64,000 nucleotides of DNA from Microcoleus sp. bin38.metabat.b11b12b14.051 (GCF_013299165.1 NZ_JAAFKD010000002.1:265405-329404), one strand, 5' to 3'. Counted from the stretch's first letter, positions 16,261 through 25,666 are shown. Notes: generated from the letters alone by a model not told the origin. Translations and numbers: made by a program.

Positions 16261-17157
16261 ATGTCCAACAAATTAAGAATTGAAGGTGTCAAAAGCAAGG
16301 ATATTACAATTGGTGGAATCCCTATACCCGTGTATATGGATTTGGATGGTGAATATCGCTGGTCGATGCGTCAAGCAAGTATGACAGTTGGGTTTAATGA
16401 AGGATGGTTAAGCGACACATTGCGTACCGACGGTAATGCTCTCAATACGCTAAAAGGCTATGGCTTCAAAGGAGATATAGTTGAGTTTCAGGGGAAAGGT
16501 TTCATTGAAGGTAATCTGATTTCAACTGAGGATTTCATGGCAATGATTATGTACGCGGCTGTAATTGGTAGACGGAGACAAGCAATTGCTCTGCTTGCTG
16601 CCGCTTTCTACGAGACCTTGGAGAGACGTGCCGATCATGCCTTCGGAATCATTAGAGATGAAGATGAATACATTCAAAAGTTTGAGTTCCGCCATGCCTC
16701 CATCCTTTTGAACAAGGATCTGCGCTCGGCAATTGGAGAATGGATTGAAGAAAATCAAGACTCTCTCCCAGTTTACATAAAAGAGTATTCAATTAAAGGA
16801 GGACAGAGGGGAATTTATGCTTCCGCTTTGGGTAAGATTAACCAACTCATTTTTGGTATGTACAAAAAATCGATCAATGAAGCTTTGGATGTGAAATACT
16901 ATGAAACACCAAAAAATAATGTTCATGTAACTCAACTTCAGCGTATTGCACAAATTGAGGATCTTGCTTCTAAATACATTCGACGTAAAAGAATGAACCC
17001 AATTGAGGCAATTAATGCTGCCGCTGAGGCTCTGATGATTGAGACCGAAGAACCGCGACTCGGCGACCGGATTACTCGACAAGATGTATACCGAGTCTTA
17101 GGAGCAAAGAAACAGTTGGGAGGTGCAAAACAAAAGAAGAAATTAGATGTTCACTGA
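16261..17157 (+). CDS. Hypothetical protein, 298 aa, duplicated downstream
   Basis: I do not recognise the family. The N-terminal 168 residues (SMRQASMTVGFNEGWLSDTLR... TEDFMAMIMYAAVIGRRRQAIALLAAAFYETLERR) look like a helical, possibly DNA-binding module. The C-terminal part (YASALGKINQLIFGMYKKSINEALDVKYYETP) is lysine-rich and ends KKKLDVH. A GAGGG ribosome-binding site precedes the ATG at good spacing. The first 168 residues and the leader are repeated almost identically in the next gene, where they are joined to a Uma2 domain. Phage-antirepressor-like organisation is possible but not demonstrated. Confidence 0.7.
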   Translation: MSNKLRIEGVKSKDITIGGIPIPVYMDLDGEYRWSMRQASMTVGFNEGWLSDTLRTDGNALNTLKGYGFKGDIVEFQGKGFIEGNLISTEDFMAMIMYAAVIGRRRQAIALLAAAFYETLERRADHAFGIIRDEDEYIQKFEFRHASILLNKDLRSAIGEWIEENQDSLPVYIKEYSIKGGQRGIYASALGKINQLIFGMYKKSINEALDVKYYETPKNNVHVTQLQRIAQIEDLASKYIRRKRMNPIEAINAAAEALMIETEEPRLGDRITRQDVYRVLGAKKQLGGAKQKKKLDVH

Positions 17158-17258
17158 CTTAAAAGTCAAAGTAGGGGTGATTTTCACTGGAAATGCTGGC
17201 AATGGGTTTAACTGTAGAGCAAGGTGAATTATACATTAACTGAATGGAGGGTCTCCTG

Positions 17259-18593
17259 ATGTCCAACGAATTAAGGATTGAAGGTGTCAAAAGCCAGGAT
17301 ATTACAATTGGTGAAATCCCCATCTCCGTGTATATGGATTTGGAGGGTGAATATCGGTGGTCGATGCGCCAAGCAAGTATGACAGTTGGATTTAATGAAG
17401 GATGGTTAAGCGACACATTGCGTACCGACGGTAATGCGCTCAATACGCTAAAAGGCTATGGCTTCAAAGGAGATATAGTTGAGTTTCAGGGGCAAGGTTT
17501 CATTGAAGGTAATCTGATCTCAACTGAGGATTTCATGGCAATGATTATGTATGCGGCTGTAATTGGTAGACGGAGACAAGCAATTGCTCTGCTTGCTGCC
17601 GCTTCCTACGAGACTTTGGAGAGACGTGCCGATCATGCCTTTGGAATCATTAGAGATGAAGATGAATACATTCAAAAGTTTGAGTTCCCCCATGCCTCCA
17701 TCCTTTTGAATAAGGATCTGCGCTCGGCAATTGGAGAATGGATTGACGAAAATCAAGACTCTCTCCTACCCGCAATATTACCTCCCGCCTTTCCCGATCA
17801 CACCCAACTACCTGACTCCGACGGCACGTTTGTGAAAAACTTCCAAGAACATCCCCAGAGTATCCTACTCACCGACTCCCTGGAAACTACGCTGCAAACC
17901 CTCCACCCCGACGGACAATATGCGATCGGGCAAGATTGTGGCATTTACTGGCGCGAAACCGACCCACCCGAACGCGGAGCCGAAGCACCTGACTGGTTCT
18001 ACGTTCCCAACGTTCCGCCCCTAATAGATGGGGAAATTCGCCGCTCTTACGTAATTTGGCGCGAGTATATTGTGCCATTGATTGCCATCGAATTTGCTAG
18101 TGGTAATGGCTCTGAAGAACGAAACAATACTCCCTTATCTCGCTTACCAGAAGGTGTCAACCAGAAACCCGGAAAGTTTTGGGTATACGAGCAGATTATT
18201 CACATTCCTTACTATGCGATATACATCATTAAAACGAGCGAATTGGAAGTCTATAACTGGGTGAATACTCGTTATCGCCGTTTGCAACCGAACGATCGCG
18301 GACATTATCCGATCGACCTGATGGGAGTAGAGTTAGGTGTGTGGGAAGGTAGCTATCAAAATCAGCATCAGCGATGGTTGCGTTGGTGGGATAATGAGGG
18401 TAATTTGTTGTTAACTGGTAGCGAACAAGCTAGACTCGAACGCCTCCATACCGAACAGGAACGCCAAAGGGCCGATCGCGCAGAACAAACCCAACGGGAT
18501 GCGATTCCCCAACTGCTGGCAATGGGTTTAACCGTAGAGCAAGTGGCTCAGGCGCTGTCGCTGTCGGTGGAAGATGTACAGAGATTGGGTTGA
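17259..18593 (+). CDS. Fusion: duplicated N-terminal module plus Uma2-type nuclease domain
   Basis: The first ~168 residues nearly duplicate the upstream gene; sequence then switches right after ENQDSL into a Uma2 (DUF820) domain of the PD-(D/E)XK nuclease superfamily. Nuclease-type landmarks are visible: GAEAPDWFYV, PLIAIEFASGNGSEE, GKFWVYEQIIHIPYYAIYI and the cyanobacterial tail LLTGSEQARLERLHTEQERQRADRAEQ. The final residues (LLAMGLTVEQVAQALSLSVEDVQRLG) form a small helical tail. GGAGG eight bases upstream selects this ATG over one five codons earlier. Uma2 proteins are numerous in cyanobacteria and their in vivo role is unclear. The fusion appears to come from recombination within a tandem duplication. 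Confidence 0.85.
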   Translation: MSNELRIEGVKSQDITIGEIPISVYMDLEGEYRWSMRQASMTVGFNEGWLSDTLRTDGNALNTLKGYGFKGDIVEFQGQGFIEGNLISTEDFMAMIMYAAVIGRRRQAIALLAAASYETLERRADHAFGIIRDEDEYIQKFEFPHASILLNKDLRSAIGEWIDENQDSLLPAILPPAFPDHTQLPDSDGTFVKNFQEHPQSILLTDSLETTLQTLHPDGQYAIGQDCGIYWRETDPPERGAEAPDWFYVPNVPPLIDGEIRRSYVIWREYIVPLIAIEFASGNGSEERNNTPLSRLPEGVNQKPGKFWVYEQIIHIPYYAIYIIKTSELEVYNWVNTRYRRLQPNDRGHYPIDLMGVELGVWEGSYQNQHQRWLRWWDNEGNLLLTGSEQARLERLHTEQERQRADRAEQTQRDAIPQLLAMGLTVEQVAQALSLSVEDVQRLG

Positions 18594-18605
18594 CAGTTAA
18601 CTTTG

Positions 18606-20054
18606 ATGATTCAGAAACAAAATCTCTTTTCTCGAATTGCTGGTATTTCTACGATCGTCCTTTGTGCAGTCGGCGGATTTTTTTTACTCAAACAACCCGC
18701 ACAATCTATCCCCACCAAACCGACACCGGAAGAAATTGTACAAGTGACTGAAGTGCGATCGCTCCCCGGCCAACTCGACAACATTCCCCTCTTCAACAGC
18801 GACAGTCCCGAATGGGTAAAAAAAGAAGGGATTTTGCTCTCAACCTTTCCCCCAGAAGGCAAAAAAGTCCCCGCCGCGCACCTCAACTTTCCCTTGCAAG
18901 GGCAATTTAACTTGTTTGCTCACCATTTTTCTCACACTCCTCCCAATTTACCGACATTATATATAGGCGCGATGCTATACAATCCGGGAACGGAGCCGAT
19001 AACGGTGGAAGTGTTGCAGGCAGAGAGTTATCTCATGGAACCAGACCCGCCTTTCAAACAGAAACCAGAACAAAGTGAGAGTCCCAACGGTGAAGTATAT
19101 TCCGGCCCGGGAATTCGGGCTGTCGATAACGTGTTGCGGGGAATGCGGCAGTCGGATTTTCCCGAAAAACTGGTAATTCCAGGCGGCGAAAGCGCAATGC
19201 TGATGAATCGTCCGATTCCGGTGCGGGGTCTGGAAAAGCCGATAAATGGTCGTTCTACCTTTATGCGCCTCAACTTTAGGGGCGGTGCCCCCGTGCCCGC
19301 CCACCCCGTGTCCGCCCCAGCCAAGGTTTATGCGGCTACTTTGGCGATGTACGCGAAGCAAAATCCTGATGGGAGCGATCGCCCGCCGACTCTGCAAGAA
19401 TGGCAGGAATTGCTCGATAACGGCGGTTTGGCAGGCCCGCGCGACAAAACGCCGACGCCCCCCGGCGGTGCTGGTAATTTGATTTACGGGCGCGTGGCGG
19501 GGGTGCAGCAGGGTTCTGGGTGGCAGGCTCAATTGGTCGATCGCGATTCCACCGATCTCAAAATTCCTGAGATGGGGAAAGGGATATCTTTTGCGATCGC
19601 CACCTTGCGCGGAGGCAAATTGGGAACCGAACAAGTGCAAGCAGCCAAACTGCTGGCGCGCTATCCTGACACCGCCTGCGAAGCCCGCGGCAACTACGGC
19701 GTTTACTACGATCTGGCTTTGCAACGGTACAATGCTGGTGACAAACTGCAAACGGTAGGGCTGAGTTTGGCAAAGCCTTTAAAAGAAGATGTGCTGTCAA
19801 AAAATGGCTGGCGCTTTCGCAAACCGTCGCTGGATTTTCCTTATTTTCGAGGCACTGTGCGGCTGCGCTACCAAGACGGTGGCGGTGTAAATACGACTCG
19901 TTACGTGCATTTGTGGCACCGCGTGGGTCAAGTTGTGGAACCGATGGTAAAGTTGAAGTTAGCTGCGGGTGAAAGCCGATCGATCAAGGTTGATTTTATC
20001 TATCCTCCCGATGCTACGCCGCCGCAGGTATTGACGGTGAGAACTTTGGAATAG
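18606..20054 (+). CDS. DUF3370-type exported protein
   Basis: A 482-residue protein with an N-terminal signal/anchor segment (IAGISTIVLCAVGGFFLLK, about residues 10-28) and the DUF3370 body, recognisable from VRSLPGQLDNIPLFNSDSP, LPTLYIGAMLYNPG and YFRGTVRLRYQDG. DUF3370 proteins are cyanobacterial and presumably act in the cell envelope. It begins 12 bases after the Uma2 fusion gene; I chose ATG over the adjoining TTG. Near residue 225 a copy of a 26-bp intergenic repeat encodes GGAPVPA within the frame, which may be an insertion relative to family members. Confidence 0.85.
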   Translation: MIQKQNLFSRIAGISTIVLCAVGGFFLLKQPAQSIPTKPTPEEIVQVTEVRSLPGQLDNIPLFNSDSPEWVKKEGILLSTFPPEGKKVPAAHLNFPLQGQFNLFAHHFSHTPPNLPTLYIGAMLYNPGTEPITVEVLQAESYLMEPDPPFKQKPEQSESPNGEVYSGPGIRAVDNVLRGMRQSDFPEKLVIPGGESAMLMNRPIPVRGLEKPINGRSTFMRLNFRGGAPVPAHPVSAPAKVYAATLAMYAKQNPDGSDRPPTLQEWQELLDNGGLAGPRDKTPTPPGGAGNLIYGRVAGVQQGSGWQAQLVDRDSTDLKIPEMGKGISFAIATLRGGKLGTEQVQAAKLLARYPDTACEARGNYGVYYDLALQRYNAGDKLQTVGLSLAKPLKEDVLSKNGWRFRKPSLDFPYFRGTVRLRYQDGGGVNTTRYVHLWHRVGQVVEPMVKLKLAAGESRSIKVDFIYPPDATPPQVLTVRTLE

Positions 20055-20133
20055 TTGATGGGAGCGATCTCTGCCTTTGCCAGACTCAAAAAATATGTGA
20101 TTTAATTGCTACATTGATATGTAGGTGACAAGT

Positions 20134-21150
20134 ATGTCTTCTTCAATACCCCCGTCAGGGAAAAGAAACCCTTTAGGATTCGATGAATTGATTGCGATCG
20201 TGGTCACTTTCGGCACGATGGGAGCAATTTTCTTTTGGATAACTGGCAGAAATCCCGATCGATTGAATGCCAGAAGTTGGCAATTTCCAGCGGTTTTTTC
20301 TCAGCCTGCTGCTGCGCCAGACAATCTGAAAATATTAACGCCTGTACCGCCGAGTTCGGATTTGCGATCGCCCGCTACAATCCTCCTTCCCTCGCAACCA
20401 GATATCGTCCCTGTCGCACCTTTAGCGCCAGTTGTACCAGTAGTTCCTCCCATGGGGACGATCGTAGTTCCCGAAACGCCAATCCGCGGCGAGACTGTCC
20501 CTCCAGTCATTACCAAACCGAAAGCGGCTACACCAAAAGCCGGGCCGGCTAAACTCTCGGATGTCCCTGAAAAATATTGGGCGCGTCCGTTCATTGTAGC
20601 TTTAGTCGATCGCAAAGTCTTTACTGATGTCGCAGACAACAAGTTTCGTCCCGACGAACCGATGACGCGAGCCGAATTAGCGCGCTTAATTGAGCGAATA
20701 GGCGACAAAGAAGCGCGGCGAAAACCAGTTGATTTTAAAGACGTAAAAGACAGCAGCCCGATCGCTGGGGCGATCGACCACAGCGTCAAAACTGGATATC
20801 TTAAAGGATACCCAGACAATGCCTTCCGTCCCGATAAAGAAGTTCCCCGCGTGGAAGTCATAGCATCTTTAGCTAGCGGTTTAAACCTGAAACCGTCAGC
20901 AAAACCCAACCAAACATTACAAGTTTATACAGATCGGAAAAAAGTCCCTAAATGGGCAGTCAACAAAGTAGCAGCCGCAACCGAAGCGGGCATTGTTGTC
21001 AACCATCCGACACCCACACTTTTGCAGCCCAATAAAATAGCAACTCGCGCGGAAGTAGCAGCCATGATTTACGAAGCTATGGCAAAACAAGGAAAAGTGC
21101 CTGTTAAGCCTTCAGAGCGTGTTATCAAGCCTGTAAAGCCGTCTAAATAA
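20134..21150 (+). CDS. S-layer homology (SLH) domain protein
   Basis: A 338-residue envelope protein: one membrane anchor near residues 19-36 (LIAIVVTFGTMGAIFFWI), a long proline/valine-rich linker (VAPLAPVVPVVPP), then about three SLH repeats from residue ~150 (YWARPFIVALVDRKVFTD; FRPDEPMTRAELARLIERI; GYLKGYPDNAFRPDKEVPRVEVI; WAVNKVAAATEAGIVVN). SLH domains bind cell-wall polymers, in cyanobacteria often linking the outer membrane to peptidoglycan. I chose the ATG after AGGTGA over a GTG three codons upstream that overlaps that ribosome-binding site. Lysine-rich C-terminal tail. Confidence 0.9.
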   Translation: MSSSIPPSGKRNPLGFDELIAIVVTFGTMGAIFFWITGRNPDRLNARSWQFPAVFSQPAAAPDNLKILTPVPPSSDLRSPATILLPSQPDIVPVAPLAPVVPVVPPMGTIVVPETPIRGETVPPVITKPKAATPKAGPAKLSDVPEKYWARPFIVALVDRKVFTDVADNKFRPDEPMTRAELARLIERIGDKEARRKPVDFKDVKDSSPIAGAIDHSVKTGYLKGYPDNAFRPDKEVPRVEVIASLASGLNLKPSAKPNQTLQVYTDRKKVPKWAVNKVAAATEAGIVVNHPTPTLLQPNKIATRAEVAAMIYEAMAKQGKVPVKPSERVIKPVKPSK

Positions 21151-21154
21151 GATT

Positions 21155-21561
21155 TTTGGGGCGCAGCAGAAGCAACGCCCCAGAATAAGATTTAATCGTT
21201 AGGGTTTGTAGTGAGGACTTGAGTCCTTTTTTTTGTATTTTCTGAGGACTGAAGTCCTCACTAATACCAATTTAAAAAAACCTTGCTACAAAAAATAAAT
21301 TAGAGGTTGTTACCTGTAGGGACTTAGGCCAAGCCGTATCCGGCAATTTATGATGATGACAGATAATTTATATACTTAATGGGCGTAGCAACATTTTTTT
21401 ACCCATGGTATAACAACCTGGTTTGTAGTAAGGAATGCGAGTCCTATTTCTGGATTTTTTGCGGACTGAAGTCCTCACTACGAACCTGGTTTTTAGTAGG
21501 GAATGCTAGTCCTATTTCTGGATTTTTTGCGGACTGAAGTCCTCACTACGAACCTGGTAGA
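21155..21561. repeat. Palindromic repeats and a MITE-like element
   Basis: The gap holds one GTAGTGAGGACTT palindrome (about 21204-21262), an AT-rich element bounded by ATACCAATTTAAAAAAA and TTTTTTTACCCATGGTAT (21263-21412), and two tandem copies of a ~68-bp unit with GGAATGCGAGTCCTA and GCGGACTGAAGTCCTCACTACGAA-type arms (21418-21555). A GGGGCG/CGCCCC hairpin lies just after the SLH gene without a downstream T-run. No gene is supported. Confidence 0.85.
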
Positions 21562-23154
21562 TTAATCTTGGAATACCATAATGCTGCCTGAATAACAAGC
21601 TACCCAAACCTGATTAGTTTCCGGATCGTAAGTAATGCCGATCGGACTTGAATTAACATTCACTGTTTGCAGAATTCTCAAGTCGCTAGTTCTGACTTTA
21701 CTAACCGTATTCGAGAAATAGTTAACCACATAAATCAATTTTCCATCACCAGAAATTGTCATGCTGCGAGGTGCATTTCCAGTCGAAACTTTATCTACCA
21801 CTTCACCTGTTTTTAAGTCAATTTTTGCCACATTCCCTTCACCGTTCAAAGTAGCATACAGATACTTGCCGTTAGGATCGATCGTCAAATGACGCGGCGC
21901 ATTGCCAATATTTTTCAGCCATTCTACTGAAAAGTCTAGGAGATTGACTTTGGCAATATCGGAAGAACCCATCACAGCAATATAGGCATTTTTGGAGTCG
22001 GGAGTGACAACAATACCGCGAGGGTATGCACCTAGTTTTACTCGCTCGATTTCGCGGTTTTTGTTGATGTCAACTACGCTCAAATCCCAACTGCACCAAT
22101 TAGTAGCGAGTACGAAACGATTGTCAGGCGAAACAGCATTAAATTTCGGAACCGCACCTACAGGAATTATCTTTTCTATTTTTAATGTTTGGGTGTTGAT
22201 GCGGTACAGGAAACTTTGGTCGTGTTTTGCTGATGGAGAACATTTGTCGCTACCAGGATTGTCAAAGCCTGAACCGTACATTTGATAGTTGGATACGTAG
22301 CCATACTTACCATCTGTTGAAAAAGCGGCTTCTACGGGAGAACCTTGATAATTGCCTTTGAATTTAGAAAAGCCGAATTTTGACAAGTTTACTGTATCGG
22401 AAATAGTCTTGACTAATTTAAATTTGCGATCGTAAACTGTGATGCTGTGGCTGTACATCATATTTTGAGCAAAAAACAAACCCGCTCCGGAATAAACTAT
22501 TGATTTCGGCGATATTTTGCCGTAAATTGTTTTTTTCAAAGTCATTTTACCTTCTGTGTTGACAAGCCTTTTCCCTGGTGATTCATTTTCTGCTTGTTCA
22601 GGGCTTGGCGCTGAAGTTTCTGTTTTAAATGGTGGTAAAAAAGGTTTTTGAAATAGAGGTTGTTTTGGCGGATTTTGAGTGTTATCTTCGAGTTTGTTGC
22701 TGTTTTCTGTGGCGGTAGGAGATGGCGAAGGTCGATCGACTTTTGACGATGTTTTTTCTGTATATGCTTCGTCAGCGCTGGCGGCGGGCGACTTGCCTTT
22801 GAGGGCTGAGATGGTTTGAGGGCCGACTATTCCGTCAACTTTCAGGTTGTTCTCTGCTTGGAACTTTTTCACCGCAGCCTGGGTGAGTGAACCGTAAAAT
22901 CCTGTAGCCCTCCCGCCAAAATGTCCTGATGCTTGTAGGGTTTTCTGTAGTTCGACAACTTCCGGGCCCGAATCGCCTTTTGTGATTTTAATGGCGAGGG
23001 CGGGATAGACTAAATTTAAAATTGTGAGACAGATTGTAAAGAAAAGTAAAGGAGTGGAAGCTAAATTTAGGTGATTTTTCGAGTTGGGCGATCGAGTTTG
23101 AGCTGGGGGTGTTTCCCAAGTTTCAGCTAAATGCAGGTAAGCCAGTCCGTCCAT
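21562..23154 (-). CDS. Peptidoglycan-binding / YVTN beta-propeller protein
   Basis: A 530-residue protein with a membrane or signal segment near residues 34-54 (LLFFTICLTILNLVYPALA), then a PG_binding_1 domain (VVELQKTLQASGHFGGRATGFYGSLTQAAVKKFQ, residues ~65-115). A serine/proline linker follows, then a C-terminal seven-bladed-type propeller of 40-residue YVTN/YncE repeats (GIVVTPDSKNAYIAVMGSSD; HLTIDPNGKYLYATLNGEGN; SMTISGDGKLIYVVNYFSN). It is probably a wall-associated periplasmic scaffold; no enzymatic residues are evident. The propeller ligand is unknown. Confidence 0.88.
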   Translation of the reverse strand: MDGLAYLHLAETWETPPAQTRSPNSKNHLNLASTPLLFFTICLTILNLVYPALAIKITKGDSGPEVVELQKTLQASGHFGGRATGFYGSLTQAAVKKFQAENNLKVDGIVGPQTISALKGKSPAASADEAYTEKTSSKVDRPSPSPTATENSNKLEDNTQNPPKQPLFQKPFLPPFKTETSAPSPEQAENESPGKRLVNTEGKMTLKKTIYGKISPKSIVYSGAGLFFAQNMMYSHSITVYDRKFKLVKTISDTVNLSKFGFSKFKGNYQGSPVEAAFSTDGKYGYVSNYQMYGSGFDNPGSDKCSPSAKHDQSFLYRINTQTLKIEKIIPVGAVPKFNAVSPDNRFVLATNWCSWDLSVVDINKNREIERVKLGAYPRGIVVTPDSKNAYIAVMGSSDIAKVNLLDFSVEWLKNIGNAPRHLTIDPNGKYLYATLNGEGNVAKIDLKTGEVVDKVSTGNAPRSMTISGDGKLIYVVNYFSNTVSKVRTSDLRILQTVNVNSSPIGITYDPETNQVWVACYSGSIMVFQD

Positions 23155-23397
23155 ACTTTTTACCGGGTATTTTTGTTGCTATGATACACCAGCAAATACC
23201 ATTTTAGATGTTAGATGTTAAATTTTAGATTTGAGATTTGGGAAGGACTGATGACTTAACGGTTGGGAGGTGTCTGGTGTTGCAAGATTTTTGGGAAGTG
23301 CATAACATTGATTAAAGGCAAAATTTAATTATAATTACACCGAGGGTGCAATCTCCGAGCAGTTTTTAATGGTGCTAGCAAGTAGGAGCGATCGACA

Positions 23398-24600
23398 ATG
23401 TGGAGTGGGGAACAAACAACCGCAGCATCAACGACCAAAGAATCCCGCCAGACGGTGCTGTGGGAAGATGACGGCGGACTTTGCCAGCGGGCTTGGGTTG
23501 AAATCAATTTAGCAGCTTTAACTCACAATGTAAAACAGCTTAAAAATCTCTTATCTCCCCATACACAACTGATGGCTGTTGTGAAAGCTGATGCTTACGG
23601 ACACGGTGCTGTTGCAGTCAGTCAAACAGCTTTGCAAGCAGGTGCTAGTTGGCTGGGAGTGGCGACAATTCCCGAAGGCATAGAATTGCGAGAAGCTGGG
23701 ATAGAAGCGCCGATTTTGCTGTTGGGGGCAACTCATACAGCGGCGCAGGTAAAGGCGATCGCCCAATGGCACTTGCAGCCTACTATTTGTACCGCCAAAC
23801 AAGCCCTAATTTTTTCGGAAGTTCTCGTCAGTCTCGATCGCTCTTTGCCGGTTCACGCTAAGTTAGATACGGGAATGTCTCGTTTGGGTACGCCCTGGCA
23901 AGAAGCAACAGAATTTGTGCAATTAGTCAATAGTTTGCCAAATTTAAAATTAGCCAGCATTTACTCTCACTTGGCGACAGCCGACAGTCCCGATCCCGCC
24001 GCTATGCAAGAGCAGCACCAGCGGTTCAAAAATGCAGTCGCCCAAATTCAAACAGCAGGAATTAACCCCCGCAGCCTGCACTTGGCAAACTCTGCTGCCG
24101 CCCTCACAGACGCGGATTTGCACTACGATTTAGTGCGCGTCGGTTTGGCTACCTACGGTCTTTATCCTGCTCCTCACTTGCAGGCGATCGCTTCTTTGCA
24201 GCCCGCAATGCAGGTAAAAGCCCGCGTAACGCAGGTAAAAACAATTACAGCAGGTACTGGCGTCAGTTACGGCTATAAATTCATCGCTGCGCGCGAGACA
24301 CAGATTGCGGTAGTTGGTATCGGTTATGCCGATGGGATTCCCCGCAATCTTTCTAATAAAATGCAGGTTTTAGTTAGGGGCAAATTTGTGCAGCAAGTCG
24401 GCGCCGTGACGATGGATCAATTAATGCTCGATGTTACCGAGATTCCCGATTTAGAAGTCGGTGAAGTCGTGACTTTGTTGGGTAAAGATGGAGAGAATCA
24501 AATTACTGCTGATGATTGGGCGGAAACTTTAGGGACAATTTCGTGGGAAATACTCTGCGGTTTTAAACATCGATTGCCCCGCGTTGCACTAAACTCTTAA
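23398..24600 (+). CDS. alr: Alanine racemase
   Basis: A PLP enzyme that interconverts L- and D-alanine for peptidoglycan. The PLP-binding Lys63 is in VVKADAYGHG and the second catalytic residue Tyr291 is in GVSYGYKF. The KLDTGMSRLG and HLANSAAAL motifs and the C-terminal beta domain (VVGIGYADGIPRNLSN; VGAVTMDQLMLDV) are also present. At 400 residues it is slightly longer than usual because of a ~30-residue N-terminal extension. It is transcribed alone, divergent from the propeller gene. Confidence 0.97.
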   Translation: MWSGEQTTAASTTKESRQTVLWEDDGGLCQRAWVEINLAALTHNVKQLKNLLSPHTQLMAVVKADAYGHGAVAVSQTALQAGASWLGVATIPEGIELREAGIEAPILLLGATHTAAQVKAIAQWHLQPTICTAKQALIFSEVLVSLDRSLPVHAKLDTGMSRLGTPWQEATEFVQLVNSLPNLKLASIYSHLATADSPDPAAMQEQHQRFKNAVAQIQTAGINPRSLHLANSAAALTDADLHYDLVRVGLATYGLYPAPHLQAIASLQPAMQVKARVTQVKTITAGTGVSYGYKFIAARETQIAVVGIGYADGIPRNLSNKMQVLVRGKFVQQVGAVTMDQLMLDVTEIPDLEVGEVVTLLGKDGENQITADDWAETLGTISWEILCGFKHRLPRVALNS

Positions 24601-24700
24601 CTAGCGGTATCTGGAGGCGGGTAGGCTGCGTATAATTGCGGGCGGGAATTTGATATTATTACATATTACTTACCAATTACCGAGGGCTTACGGATGGGGC

Positions 24701-24768
24701 AAGAAACCCGGTTTCTACGAAAAATTTGCGAAGGTAAACGATAAATATAGGAAGAAACCGGGTTTCTG
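24701..24768. repeat. Paired AAACCSGGTTT inverted repeat
   Basis: AAGAAACCCGGTTTCT and, about 50 bases later, AGAAACCGGGTTTCT form an inverted pair just before the MscS gene, the same element as at 6151, 29427 and 36810. Confidence 0.8.
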
Positions 24769-24823
24769 AGGTCTGCGCGCATGAGTCCTGTTACAAGTGA
24801 CAAATTACCAATTACCAATTGAC

Positions 24824-25666
24824 ATGACAGCGATCGGCACATTTCTACAAATAGCTCAAAGTCTGCCACTAAATGCAGAAAGAATACAGGCGATGCAAGT
24901 AGCCCAAGAATTAACGAAAAAATCCGTAGAATTGGGGTTTAAAATTGTACCTCAAATGCTGTGGGCGATCGGCATTTTGTTAATTACGCGATTTGCTATC
25001 GATCTTGCGGGCCGCGTGACTCGCCGCACCCTCAGTCGCACGGAAGCCACGCTGCGGAAATTTTTAGTTCAAGCTGCGGAAATTGTGATTTTGATAGTGG
25101 GAGTAGTCGCCGCTTTGAATCAGTTAGGGATTCAAACTACTAGCGTCGTGGCTGTTGTGGGTGCGGCGGGTTTGGCGATTGGTTTGGCGTGGCAAAATAC
25201 TCTATCTCACTTTGCTGCTGGGGTAATGTTGATTAGTTTACGGCCTTTTGAAGTCGGAGATGCGATCGAAGCAACGGATGTTAAGGGAGTTGTCGATAGC
25301 ATCGGGATTTTTTCGACAACCGTCGTGACGGACGATCGCATAAAAATTATTGTTCCAAATAATAATTTATTTAACGGTACACTGAAAAATACCACGGCGA
25401 TGGGCACGAGGCGGGTAGACTTAAAAATTGATATTGGCGATCGCCCGATCCGTCCGATGATGGCTGAGTTGTTAGAAATTGCTCACTCTCACCCGCTGGT
25501 ATTGGAGAATCCGCCCCCGACTTGTTTGGTAATCGAGATCACTCCAGATACAACTATTCTATCTCTCCGACCCTGGTGCGCCTCGGTGGCCTACGAACAA
25601 GTGCGATCGCAAGTTCAAGAACAGGTCAAAGAAGCCATGAATGCCAACAAAAATCAAGCACAATAA
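24824..25666 (+). CDS. MscS-family small-conductance mechanosensitive channel
   Basis: A 280-residue inner-membrane channel that opens on hypo-osmotic shock. Membrane segments lie near residues 36-54 and 74-96, followed by the pore helix with glycine/alanine pattern (VVAVVGAAGLAIGLAWQNTLSHFAAGVMLI) and the beta domain (RPFEVGDAIEATDVKGVVDSIGIFSTTV, PNNNLFNGTL). The preceding nine codons (MTNYQLPID) are translated ACCAATT repeat, so I placed the start at the second ATG. The protein is of the minimal three-helix type. Confidence 0.93.
   Translation: MTAIGTFLQIAQSLPLNAERIQAMQVAQELTKKSVELGFKIVPQMLWAIGILLITRFAIDLAGRVTRRTLSRTEATLRKFLVQAAEIVILIVGVVAALNQLGIQTTSVVAVVGAAGLAIGLAWQNTLSHFAAGVMLISLRPFEVGDAIEATDVKGVVDSIGIFSTTVVTDDRIKIIVPNNNLFNGTLKNTTAMGTRRVDLKIDIGDRPIRPMMAELLEIAHSHPLVLENPPPTCLVIEITPDTTILSLRPWCASVAYEQVRSQVQEQVKEAMNANKNQAQ

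Noticed and set aside
18975-19751. 258-codon minus-strand frame
   Set aside because: Antisense shadow of the GC-rich DUF3370 gene; histidine/arginine-rich composition and no recognisable domain.
20301-20909. 202-codon minus-strand frame
   Set aside because: Antisense shadow of the SLH protein gene.
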